Shown piece by piece: positions 44,799 through 53,210 of a stretch of DNA of 64,000 nt. The stretch lies in the NCBI RefSeq assembly GCF_901482695.1, contig NZ_LR590484.1, positions 5,890,001 to 5,954,000 of the forward strand, in the 5' to 3' direction. The number at the start of each line of letters is the position of its first letter. The stretch's first letter is position 1. The notes under the pieces are model-generated. The model made no database searches, had not been told where the DNA came from, and saw nothing but the letters and a program-made list of their open reading frames with translations. Made by a program: the position numbers and the translations under genes. The stretch is from Sphingobacterium thalpophilum (lineage in GTDB: Bacteria; Bacteroidota; Bacteroidia; Sphingobacteriales; Sphingobacteriaceae).

Positions 44799-45706
44799 TA
44801 CGGCATATTCCATTTCAATGCTACCGAAGTATAAAACGTCGGTGAAAATCGCGGGTCCTCCTGTTTCTTATCCTTAAAGATATTCTTCAGGGAGCGGTCA
44901 TTTTCGACATACATACGGGCGAGGGTACTGCCTCCGGTCAGCTGTACTTTCAGGCTCTTGCCGAGGTTAAACTGCGGCTGCAGCCCTGCCGTCAGCAACA
45001 TAAACCCACTAAGGGTGGACTTGCCGTTCCTTTCCCGTTCGGCAGTCATCCCATCGAGGTTGACCACCGCCCGCAGATCCATAAAGCTGCTGACCTGATA
45101 AGCCGCAGCCAGTCCCTGCGGAAAGTTGATGTTAAATTTCACTTTCCCGTTGGTCTTCCAGTCAAAATACAATCCCGGCAGTACCATCGGCACACCAAAG
45201 CTGTTGCTCAATACCGGTCCGAAACCAAAGGCCAGATTGGGTCTGAAGCGTTTGATAAATAAGGCTCCTCCCTGCCCCAGCACATCTTTCCCATTGATTT
45301 TGACCAGATCGGAATAAACGCCCACAGAAGCAAAGGTCAGCAGTGACCAATTTTTCCGTAAGGAGGTCAGGTATTGTAGACCAATCTCGGCATTCAGCAT
45401 TTCGCTGGGAAACAGGTCCTGTTCATAGTCGCGATTTTGCATCTTGGCATAAGCCGCACCGACTTTCCAGGACCAGCGCCTGATATTGCCCAACGAGTCT
45501 ACCTTAGTGGATAGCGGAATTTCAAGGTTAAATTGTAGCCTCTTGAAATCGCTCTTTGAGCCCGTCTTTACGCTATCCTCCGGCCGGATATAGTTGGACA
45601 GCGGTATATAATCCACCGCCAGCTGACCCGATACGGCATTCTGGGCCTGTGCCGTCAGCGTCGCTAAGCTGCTGAACACAAGCGCACACAAAACTTGTTT
45701 TCTCAT
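44795..45706 (-). CDS. Outer membrane protein, DUF6268-like
   Basis: The 303-residue protein has a signal peptide ending 'TAQAQ', is rich in beta-strand pattern and ends with an aromatic residue ('LKWNMPY'). I recall DUF6268 as the matching Bacteroidota family of putative outer-membrane barrels. It lies 107 bases downstream of a SusD gene on the same strand and may be the third gene of that SusCD operon. No enzymatic motif is visible. Confidence 0.65.
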   Translation of the reverse strand: MRKQVLCALVFSSLATLTAQAQNAVSGQLAVDYIPLSNYIRPEDSVKTGSKSDFKRLQFNLEIPLSTKVDSLGNIRRWSWKVGAAYAKMQNRDYEQDLFPSEMLNAEIGLQYLTSLRKNWSLLTFASVGVYSDLVKINGKDVLGQGGALFIKRFRPNLAFGFGPVLSNSFGVPMVLPGLYFDWKTNGKVKFNINFPQGLAAAYQVSSFMDLRAVVNLDGMTAERERNGKSTLSGFMLLTAGLQPQFNLGKSLKVQLTGGSTLARMYVENDRSLKNIFKDKKQEDPRFSPTFYTSVALKWNMPY

Positions 45707-45813
45707 GTTTTTTCAGCAAAGGAAGCCCTTGCCCGCCATAAGGCGAAAACATTTTGACGTAGTGCACCCTCACATTGACCAACTGCAGCGCTGCCGCGAT
45801 TTGTCCCTGCACC

Positions 45814-47418
45814 TCAATTGTTCATATCGTTTCCTTTTAAATTTTTATTATTGTCCAATTCGGATTGCGGAAAAGGATAGTACATAGCCTTCGTCGTCCA
45901 GCCGGCTTTCTTCAAGGGTTCAAGCCAGGACGGATCCGCCATCCCCCACCGCAACAGGTCGAAATAACGCTGATATTCACCCAAAAATTCGACAAAGCGC
46001 TCATGCGCGATAACATTTTTGACCGAATTTAAAGGAATACCGTTTTTGACCAGGCCCTGAGCCAGCAGTCCGTCCACGTCAGGGATGGTGCCATTGGATT
46101 TTTGGTACCAAAGATGAGGCTGCTCATCCGGAACAATATTATTGGCACGTTTGCGGACAAGGTTGACGTACTGTTTGGCCCCCGCAGCATCTCCCCGTTC
46201 ATTGAGGCACTCGGCGTACAGAAGCAGTACATCACTGTAGCGAAAGATCCGGTCGTTGTTGCCATTGTCGAAATCTGCGATCTGAACATCCGGGCAATAT
46301 TTGCGGGTACCAAACAGATCTTTATTGGTCGCGAGATTTTTCATCCAGTCGCTATACGAAGTGACCTTACCATCGAGCTGCGTGAATTTTGCACCGTTTT
46401 CGCACCACAGCGTCATGTACTTGCGTGGATCGCCTTCTTCAAATTCGTCGTGTGCCATTTTATTTGGCGCCAGATTCCACCACGCTCCGCCGGTACCGTC
46501 AAACATACCGATTTCCTGCCAGCGCCATGAACTCGATATATCATCCCCCAGCCATCCGGGACCATTATAAAGCTGGATTTCAAAAACCGATTCATGGTTG
46601 TTCTCTTTGGCTTCCAAAAAATTGTCCCGGTAAGAAGACATCAATTGATACTCCTTGCTGTCAATCACACGCTTCAGTTCGACTTCCGCCTGCTGAAAAT
46701 CGGCGGACTGCCCTTTGGCCAGAATGGGTTTGTATAAATACGTTTTTGCCAGATAAGCCTGGGCAGCCCCCTTTGTTGCCCGACCGATCATTTTGCTATC
46801 CGCATACAGCGTTCCCCGGGTGGGCAACAGCGCTGCTGCCTTCTTAAAGTCGTCGACAATAAGTGCATATACAGCACCGGGCTGTGCATTGCCGGGATAG
46901 TAATCTTCGTTGGTTTCGACAGGTTTGTCGATCAGCGGGATGGTTTCTCCAAACAACATACCCAGATGAAGATAATTGAGTCCCCGCAGGAAATACGCCT
47001 CGCCCAATAACCGGTTTTTTCTGTTCTCTTCGATTTCACCTGTAAACTTACTGATCCGGTCGATGGCTACATTGGCCGCAAACACCCCGTTCCAAAAATC
47101 TTTCCAGCTGAGCGCAAGCATGCCGTCACTCGCCGGTGTATTATAGGTATCCTGATACATAGGCTCCCATTTGAATGTATGGGTATAGTCGTCACCGGGG
47201 GCCAATAAAGCGTAGTACAAGCTACGGGCATAGCTCCCCTGGGTACGGCCGATCAAAGCCTGGTAGGCTGGTATGACCGATTTTTCCAGCTGATCTGCAG
47301 TTTTATAATAAGTGTCTGTCGACAGTTCCTGTGGATTCGACAAGTCCAGATTCGGTTTACAGCTGCCCAGCTGCAACAATAAACCCACAACACCGAGTTT
47401 TATATATTGTCTTTTCAT
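45814..47418 (-). CDS. SusD/RagB-family lipoprotein
   Basis: The 534-residue lipoprotein (lipobox 'LQLGSCKPN', then 'LDLSNPQELS') shows TPR-like helices with 'GEAYFLRGLNYLHLGMLFG' near residues 140-160. It has the C-terminal 'AHERFVEFLGEYQRYFDLLRWG' near 480-500, the standard SusD signature. It caps the SusC encoded 16 bases upstream. No hydrolase gene adjoins the pair, so the substrate cannot be inferred. Confidence 0.93.
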   Translation of the reverse strand: MKRQYIKLGVVGLLLQLGSCKPNLDLSNPQELSTDTYYKTADQLEKSVIPAYQALIGRTQGSYARSLYYALLAPGDDYTHTFKWEPMYQDTYNTPASDGMLALSWKDFWNGVFAANVAIDRISKFTGEIEENRKNRLLGEAYFLRGLNYLHLGMLFGETIPLIDKPVETNEDYYPGNAQPGAVYALIVDDFKKAAALLPTRGTLYADSKMIGRATKGAAQAYLAKTYLYKPILAKGQSADFQQAEVELKRVIDSKEYQLMSSYRDNFLEAKENNHESVFEIQLYNGPGWLGDDISSSWRWQEIGMFDGTGGAWWNLAPNKMAHDEFEEGDPRKYMTLWCENGAKFTQLDGKVTSYSDWMKNLATNKDLFGTRKYCPDVQIADFDNGNNDRIFRYSDVLLLYAECLNERGDAAGAKQYVNLVRKRANNIVPDEQPHLWYQKSNGTIPDVDGLLAQGLVKNGIPLNSVKNVIAHERFVEFLGEYQRYFDLLRWGMADPSWLEPLKKAGWTTKAMYYPFPQSELDNNKNLKGNDMNN

Positions 47419-47434
47419 TGGATCTATTTATTTG

Positions 47435-50400
47435 TTAGAATGTAAATTGAACACCCATAAAATATTCTCTTGAATTGGGGAAGCTCAGTCCCCAGGGCGT
47501 TTGTCCGTCGATGCCGCGGCTTAAATTCGAGCGCGTATCACCCGATCCGACTTCCGGATCATAGCCAGAATACTTGGTAAAAGTCAGCAGGTTTTTCGCC
47601 CCGATATACAATCTCAGGCGGTCCACCTTCCAGCGTTGCAACGTGGGGCTCGAAAAGCTATATCCGATATTGAGCACCTTCAGTCTCAGATAAGAGCCGT
47701 CTTCGACAAATCTGTTGGATGCCCGCAGGTTCTGATTGGGGTCGCCGAGTACTGCGCGTGGAATGTCCGTGTCGGTATTTTTTGGGTAAACGGTAGTTTC
47801 CCCCGATACCGGATTCGTGAAGACCAGCTCCTGCGCACGGTAGCGGTCGAGAGTCGACGCAAAATTATTGTAATAATGGTACATGCCCTCACCCCAGTAC
47901 CGGCTATTGTTGTAAATCTTGTTGCCCTGGCTTCCCTGCCACATCATCGCAAGATCGAAGGTACCGACAGCACTCTGATAACTGAAATCAGCATGAAGTC
48001 CATAGCTAAAGTCCGGTATTGGACTTCCCAGAAAATCTTTATCCTGATCGTTTAAGATATGGTCTCCATTGCGATCATTAAATCTCACATCACCAAGAGC
48101 CGCATTCGGTGCAAAGGCTTTATCGGCATCCAGTTGTGCCTGTTCGGTATAGAGTCCATTTGTCGTATAGCCCCAAAATTCACCCACAGAACGGCCGACA
48201 GCAGTTCTTGTCACATTTTCCCCGCCCGGCGCAATATTCCCCCAAAGAATCTCATTATTGTTGCCGAGACTGAGCACACGGTTTCTGACAAAGGATAGGT
48301 TCACGCCCACATTATAGCTAAACTGGCCAGATTTATCCCGGTACGATGCTAGCACATCCCACCCCCGGTTGCGTATGCTGCCTGCATTCAGCACCGGAAA
48401 ATTGTTGACGTATCCTGCCGTAAAGGATATCGGCACATTGATCAGCATGTCTTCTGTTTTCTTGTTATAGTAATCGACCGTTAAAGAAAACTTATGGTTA
48501 AACAATTCCAGGTCGAGGCCGATATCCGTCGAATACTGGCTCTCCCACTTGACATTTGGATTGGAGGGTGTCTGCGGTAAGGCACCTGTCACCATTTCGT
48601 TGTTCAGGTAATACCATACATGATCAAAACTCACCGTCCGCTGATATTGGTACTGAGCGATATCCGAATTCCCCAGAATACCGTAACTACCGCGCAGCTT
48701 CAGTTCACTGACAAAAGGGAATGCCTTCATAAATGCTTCTTGGCTGAGCCGCCAGCCCGCTGACACCGACGGAAAATTTCCATAGCGGTAGTGGTTACTG
48801 AAATTCGCAGAGCCATCCCGCCGCATGTTAAATGTCAGCAGATAACGATTGTCATAATTGTAATTGATCCGGCCCAGCATCGAATACATGGCTGTCTGTC
48901 CTACACCGGAGCCCACGAGACGTGAGCTGGCCAGAGAAGCAGCATTGAGGATCAACACATCCGGACTTGGCAGTCCACGTGCACCGGCATTCACGGCATT
49001 GTAACGCGATTCTTCTGAAGTGATGCCGGCCAAAGCCGAAAAAGTATGCTTGCCAATGCTGTTTTCGTAAGTTAAGGTATTTTCAAACAGCCAGCGGTTG
49101 TTTTGTGTACTTGAAATATTGAGTTCATCCGGACTATGATTTTGATATTGCCCTACGGAATAGTCGCCGATATAACCCTCATTTCTCGTCCGGTTGATGT
49201 CCATGCCCATGTTGAATTTATAGGTCAGCCCATTGATGATTTCATAACTTGCCCAGACGTTACCGTTGGCGGTAAAATTGTCGTTGACATTTTTGTTCAG
49301 ATAAGCATTGGCCAGCGCGCTCTGCACATCAGTTCCGTTGCCGGCTCCGGCAAAACCAGTGCTGCTGTTTGCATCGTAAAGCGGAAGTGTCGATGACCAT
49401 TTTTGCGCATCGATAATATTCTTGTCGCTCCAGTTCCGCCGACTATAGTCCAGCGACAGTGTTTCCCCGATGCGGAGCTTGCCTTTGGTAAAATCTGAAA
49501 CGATCTGTGTGCCATAATATTTGCTCTTGTCCTGAATAATGATGGACTTATCCGTCGCGTAAATGCCGCTCAACCTAAAGTTTGCATGCTGCGAACCACC
49601 TGAAACGGAGAGATTGTGCCGCTGATAGTTACCGGTCTGCAGCAGTTCATCCATCATATTGTATCCCTGTCCGATTTCAGTAGGCTTGGACAGCGCTGCC
49701 AAATAATCCTTACGCCCGGGATCCCTGTTGTACATTTCTTCGTTGATCAGCTCTGCCAGTTGTTGCCCATTCAACAAGGGCACATTATGAGAAATATTCT
49801 TGATCCCCCCAAACGCGTTGTAATCGATTTTTACCTCACCCGCCTGTCCCCGTTTGGTCGTCACCAAGATCACCCCATTGGCGCCGCGGGCTCCGTAGAT
49901 CGCGCTCGAGGCAGCATCTTTTAGCACCTGGATACTCGCGATGTTATTCTCGTCGGGCATCGCCCCGCCGATCATCCCATCGACGACATACAGCGGATCA
50001 GTGCCGTTTATCGAACCCACACCGCGGATGCGGACCGTTCCATTGGTCACCTGCACCCCGGGCACCGTGCTCTGAAGGGTAGCTATAGTTCCGCCGGGCA
50101 ATTTCACCAGGTCTTTGGTATCGACGACCGCAACGGAAGAGGTCAGGTCTACTTTTTTCTGCCTGCCATATCCTACCACCACCACCTCATCCACTGCTAT
50201 TTCGGCCGCAACAAGCGGAATATTGATTTCCGTGGACTGCCCTATCTGATATTCGGTATGATTATACCCGACATTTGAAATCTGGATGACCTCCCCCGGG
50301 TTTAACGAAAGGGTAAATTCCCCTTTTTCGTTAGTAGAGGTACTGAGTGATTTCCCTTTGACTTTGATCGATGCGCCATTGACCGGCTGTCCACTAGTAT

Positions 50401-50545
50401 TAGTGACCTTTCCATGGATCATTTTTTCCTGGGCCGACACATGCCCCATGGCCAGCAGCATGGAAGCCATCAACAGCCACTTCAGTTTCTTATTGCTTTT
50501 CTTGTGCACAAAAAAAAAGGAAGATGCATAATTTCTGTTCATCAT
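47435..50545 (-). CDS. SusC/RagA-family TonB-dependent receptor
   Basis: The 1036-residue outer-membrane receptor has an N-terminal signal region ending 'GHVSAQ', a carboxypeptidase-like domain (about 42-120), the TonB-dependent plug (about 125-240, 'IQVLKDAASSAIYGARGANG') and a barrel ending 'MGVQFTF'. It has no STN domain, so it is not a FecR partner, unlike the receptor at 29621. It should import a glycan fragment or other ligand with the downstream SusD. Control may come from the nearby LytTR systems or the hybrid sensor at 53211. Confidence 0.95.
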   Translation of the reverse strand: MMNRNYASSFFFVHKKSNKKLKWLLMASMLLAMGHVSAQEKMIHGKVTNTSGQPVNGASIKVKGKSLSTSTNEKGEFTLSLNPGEVIQISNVGYNHTEYQIGQSTEINIPLVAAEIAVDEVVVVGYGRQKKVDLTSSVAVVDTKDLVKLPGGTIATLQSTVPGVQVTNGTVRIRGVGSINGTDPLYVVDGMIGGAMPDENNIASIQVLKDAASSAIYGARGANGVILVTTKRGQAGEVKIDYNAFGGIKNISHNVPLLNGQQLAELINEEMYNRDPGRKDYLAALSKPTEIGQGYNMMDELLQTGNYQRHNLSVSGGSQHANFRLSGIYATDKSIIIQDKSKYYGTQIVSDFTKGKLRIGETLSLDYSRRNWSDKNIIDAQKWSSTLPLYDANSSTGFAGAGNGTDVQSALANAYLNKNVNDNFTANGNVWASYEIINGLTYKFNMGMDINRTRNEGYIGDYSVGQYQNHSPDELNISSTQNNRWLFENTLTYENSIGKHTFSALAGITSEESRYNAVNAGARGLPSPDVLILNAASLASSRLVGSGVGQTAMYSMLGRINYNYDNRYLLTFNMRRDGSANFSNHYRYGNFPSVSAGWRLSQEAFMKAFPFVSELKLRGSYGILGNSDIAQYQYQRTVSFDHVWYYLNNEMVTGALPQTPSNPNVKWESQYSTDIGLDLELFNHKFSLTVDYYNKKTEDMLINVPISFTAGYVNNFPVLNAGSIRNRGWDVLASYRDKSGQFSYNVGVNLSFVRNRVLSLGNNNEILWGNIAPGGENVTRTAVGRSVGEFWGYTTNGLYTEQAQLDADKAFAPNAALGDVRFNDRNGDHILNDQDKDFLGSPIPDFSYGLHADFSYQSAVGTFDLAMMWQGSQGNKIYNNSRYWGEGMYHYYNNFASTLDRYRAQELVFTNPVSGETTVYPKNTDTDIPRAVLGDPNQNLRASNRFVEDGSYLRLKVLNIGYSFSSPTLQRWKVDRLRLYIGAKNLLTFTKYSGYDPEVGSGDTRSNLSRGIDGQTPWGLSFPNSREYFMGVQFTF

Positions 50546-50856
50546 GATTAGTTGAGATAAATTGGTTTACGGGTTATTGTTTATCAGCGATCCGCCAATT
50601 GGTTATCGAACAAAGCTATCGTTTTCGAAAAGACTGCTTTGCAACAAATAGATAAAAGAAGAGTAAAAATGTTTAGGACCGTTGAGGAATCCTACAAGTC
50701 ACCATTAGCAGACCTATTGCTTAGGTATTTTTGTATAAAAATTTGATGCTTTGGTATAATATACACGATAGGCGCGTATAAAGATTTTAGATTTGTTATA
50801 CCGCCCTGCAGCTGGGCCGACCAAAGGATTTTAAACAATATGTTAAGATTATCATT
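50546..50856. other. 311-base divergent intergenic region
   Basis: No gene is visible. It holds the susC promoter (listed separately), a TAGATTTG box (50788-50795, plus) without a matched TTG that could serve the 79-residue gene, and a 6-bp dyad ATTTTT-GTAT-AAAAAT. Confidence 0.5.
50611..50644 (-). promoter_or_regulatory. Bacteroidota-type promoter of the susC/susD operon
   Basis: On the minus strand TTG (50644-50642), 23 bases and TAGCTTTG (50618-50611) fit TTG-N(17-23)-TAnnTTTG. Transcription would start near 50604, leaving a leader of about 60 bases. Confidence 0.5.
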
Positions 50857-51096
50857 ATGAAAGCTAGGCAAGTGTTGATTTTTAAAAGTTCTGTCAAGAC
50901 CAAGGACAAGAAAAATTTCCTGATGCAATTGCTCCATGCACATCTGCCCCAGGTACAGTCTGCCACCGTCGACCTGGATGACGAAGATTCCATTTTCAGG
51001 GTCGAGACCGAAGACTGCAGCGTTGATCTGCTGACAGACTTTCTGCGCAAGCATGGGATCAGGATTGACTTTCTGGCCCGGTTTATTGTGGCGTAG
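50857..51096 (+). CDS. Small ferredoxin-fold-like protein, 79 aa
   Basis: The 79-residue cytoplasmic protein has a beta-alpha-beta-beta-alpha-beta pattern ('VLIFKSSV', 'KKNFLMQLLHAHL', 'ATVDLDDEDSIFRVE', 'SVDLLTDFLRKHGI'), like the HMA-type fold. It lacks the metal-binding Cys-x-x-Cys. Similar short proteins are widespread in Bacteroidota, as recalled from memory, without a known role. The antisense frame over 50692-51054 is less protein-like and was rejected. It is convergent with the LytTR gene. Confidence 0.65.
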   Translation: MKARQVLIFKSSVKTKDKKNFLMQLLHAHLPQVQSATVDLDDEDSIFRVETEDCSVDLLTDFLRKHGIRIDFLARFIVA

Positions 51097-51117
51097 CTCA
51101 AGATAGCATGGCTACGC
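51091..51117. terminator. Hairpin overlapping the stop codon of the 79-aa gene
   Basis: GCGTAGC pairs with GCTACGC around 13 bases. The left arm contains the TAG stop codon. It lies between convergent genes and could terminate either; no T-run follows. Confidence 0.45.
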
Positions 51118-51122
51118 CCACA

Positions 51123-51836
51123 TCATAACAGACCGCCCGTATACTGTCTGAAGAATGATTCACGGTAAATTTCACCTATCGGGATCTCGAAGGTGTCCAC
51201 ATAGACCGTATGGTTGTCAAAAGAATCGATGTAGGACAGATTGACCAGGTAGGACTTGCTGGTGCGGGCAAAAAGATTGGCCGGCAGCTTCTGATGTATA
51301 GTTTTGAGGTTCATGGCCGTAATCAGCTTATTGTTGCAGGTATAGATCACCACGTAGTCTTTGAGAGCTTCAATAAAACGGATATCGGTAAAGGCAATTT
51401 TATAATATTTCCGGTCAGACTTAATGAAAAGGGCATCCTCGCTGCTATTCTCCACCGTGCTCTTGTTCTCCTTTAGCGTCAGCAGCGTTTTGTATGCAAT
51501 AGCCTTATCGATCGCTTTGGCCAGCCGGTCTTTTTTGATCGGTTTCAGCAGATAATCAATAGCATCCAATTCATAGCTTTTAAGTGCATATTGCGCGTAA
51601 GCAGTCGTCAGGATCACCAGCTTATCGTCCGGAAGCGACTGCGCAAAGTCAAGGCCATTGACAGTGGGCATCTCAATGTCCAGAAATAGCAGATCAACAG
51701 CATTTGTTTTGATACACTCCAGTGCAGAGATTGCATTGGAAAAGGTGCCGACAATACGGATGGATGAGATCTCTTCGATCAGATTTTTCATTTCTTCCCT
51801 TGCCAGAGGTTCGTCGTCTACAATGATACAGTTCAT
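51123..51836 (-). CDS. LytTR-family response regulator
   Basis: The 237-residue regulator has a receiver with 'IIVDDEP', acceptor Asp in 'LLFLDIEMP' and Lys in 'DYLLKP'. A LytTR domain (about 135-235) contains 'LFARTSKSYLVNLSYI'. Its start overlaps the kinase stop by four bases, so kinase and regulator are translationally coupled. The target is not evident. Confidence 0.93.
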   Translation of the reverse strand: MNCIIVDDEPLAREEMKNLIEEISSIRIVGTFSNAISALECIKTNAVDLLFLDIEMPTVNGLDFAQSLPDDKLVILTTAYAQYALKSYELDAIDYLLKPIKKDRLAKAIDKAIAYKTLLTLKENKSTVENSSEDALFIKSDRKYYKIAFTDIRFIEALKDYVVIYTCNNKLITAMNLKTIHQKLPANLFARTSKSYLVNLSYIDSFDNHTVYVDTFEIPIGEIYRESFFRQYTGGLL

Positions 51837-52903
51837 AGCGGAATATCTAATTTAACCTTATACCGTGTCTCACTTTTAGATACCGTGAGCTGGTAATCAT
51901 CCTTATAGAGCAGGTCCAGACGCCTTTTGGCATTTGCCAGTCCCAGCCCCCCATATTTGCTCTTTGCAGCCTGCTGATCTGGGTCCTGCGAGTTTTCGCA
52001 CTCGAAATAAAGGCGGCCTCCGGCCTCCGCAAAGCGGATATCGATAAATGTGGGATCATCGTTGGCGCTCAGACTATATTTAATGGCGTTTTCTACAAAA
52101 GCTGTAAACAGGTGTGGTGGTAGGAAAACACTTTTCTTTTGCAGTGCTCCCATACACACGATGCTCGTACTCAGCTTGTCACGCCGTATTTCTTCGAGTT
52201 TGAGAAAATTGGAGATAAAACCGATTTCAGATTTCAACAGGGTTCTGTCGTCATTATTCTCATAGAGCTGATATCTCAAAAAATCAGACAGCTTGATGAT
52301 CACCTCTGTCGCCATATTGGGGTCCTTACGGATCAGCGCTTTTACATTGTTAAGCATATTGAACAGAAAATGTGGCTGGATCTGATTTTTCAGTGAGATC
52401 AATTCCGTTGTCAGCGCGAGGTTTTTAAGATCCGAAATCCGCTTGTTGTCTTCGATCCAACGCTTGAAAAGCTTGAAGGTTGTTGTTGTCAAGATAATTG
52501 GGATAACAATAAAAAGTGCGGCCACCATACCCATGCCCATCGAATCCGATTCGGGCCGCTTGATGGCTGGGGTATGCACGATATAGATGTAATCGGCGAT
52601 TCCCCTCACCAGGGCCAGGCTGGACGCCACCAGTAGGATCAGTGCGAGGATATAGACCTCATATTTTTCCCTGAAAAAGAATCTCGGCAGCAATACGTAC
52701 ATATTGGTGTAAAACATGCAGACAAATACCACCCAGAGAAAGATGGTGAAGTACAGGTTGTATTCCCCCTGAAAATGGGATTTGGTATTTGCATTGGCAA
52801 ACAGCAGGAATAAGCCGATCAGAAACAGTACATGTCGCAGTGTCCTGAACTTATGTTCTGTGAAAAACTTTAAAAAGACGTCGCTGCAGCTTAAATCTTG
52901 CAT
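51833..52903 (-). CDS. LytS/YehU-type sensor histidine kinase
   Basis: The 356-residue kinase has four membrane segments (about 20-150), the acceptor His in 'IQPHFLFNMLNNV', N-box 'VENAIKYSL' and G-box 'GGLGLANAKRRLDLLY', all intact. It is the cognate kinase of the overlapping LytTR gene. It differs from the pair at 41851-44063 in sequence and has no paralogue beside it. A TATTTTTG box (52937-52930, minus) upstream may be its -7 element. Confidence 0.92.
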   Translation of the reverse strand: MQDLSCSDVFLKFFTEHKFRTLRHVLFLIGLFLLFANANTKSHFQGEYNLYFTIFLWVVFVCMFYTNMYVLLPRFFFREKYEVYILALILLVASSLALVRGIADYIYIVHTPAIKRPESDSMGMGMVAALFIVIPIILTTTTFKLFKRWIEDNKRISDLKNLALTTELISLKNQIQPHFLFNMLNNVKALIRKDPNMATEVIIKLSDFLRYQLYENNDDRTLLKSEIGFISNFLKLEEIRRDKLSTSIVCMGALQKKSVFLPPHLFTAFVENAIKYSLSANDDPTFIDIRFAEAGGRLYFECENSQDPDQQAAKSKYGGLGLANAKRRLDLLYKDDYQLTVSKSETRYKVKLDIPL

Positions 52904-53210
52904 ATAACCGGATCATTTTGGACCATCCACAAAAATACGGCTTTTCGTCGCAAATAGCAGCGGTCTTCGACGAAGCCCCATTTTTTTTATACCAAATTTA
53001 ATCTTTGGTGGCACACCGGATGCAGGATGTCCCGCAGTCTCCGGCCCTAACGGTCAGAGAAGTTAGTTTTGGCGCTTTTAATAAATGTAAAATAAACATT
53101 TATAATACTCCAAACATTCCCTATCTTTAAAAAATCAGTGAACAGCCAATTGCTATAGTCAAGCTGAAGCGATTTAATCTCTTATTATCCTTTTAAATTA
53201 TTGAATACCG
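52904..53210. other. 307-base divergent intergenic region
   Basis: No gene is visible. It contains a possible kinase -7 box (52930-52937, minus), the dyad at 53081-53103, and a TATCTTTA box (53122-53129, plus) that may serve the hybrid sensor gene. Confidence 0.5.
53081..53103. promoter_or_regulatory. 8-bp inverted repeat upstream of the hybrid sensor gene
   Basis: ATAAATGT-N7-ACATTTAT is a perfect dyad located 107 bases before the hybrid sensor's start and just upstream of its TATCTTTA box. It is a candidate operator. Confidence 0.4.

Noticed and set aside
50692..51054. 120-residue minus-strand frame opposite the 79-residue gene
   Set aside because: It is mostly antisense of the more protein-like 79-residue frame and shows no recognisable fold pattern or promoter.
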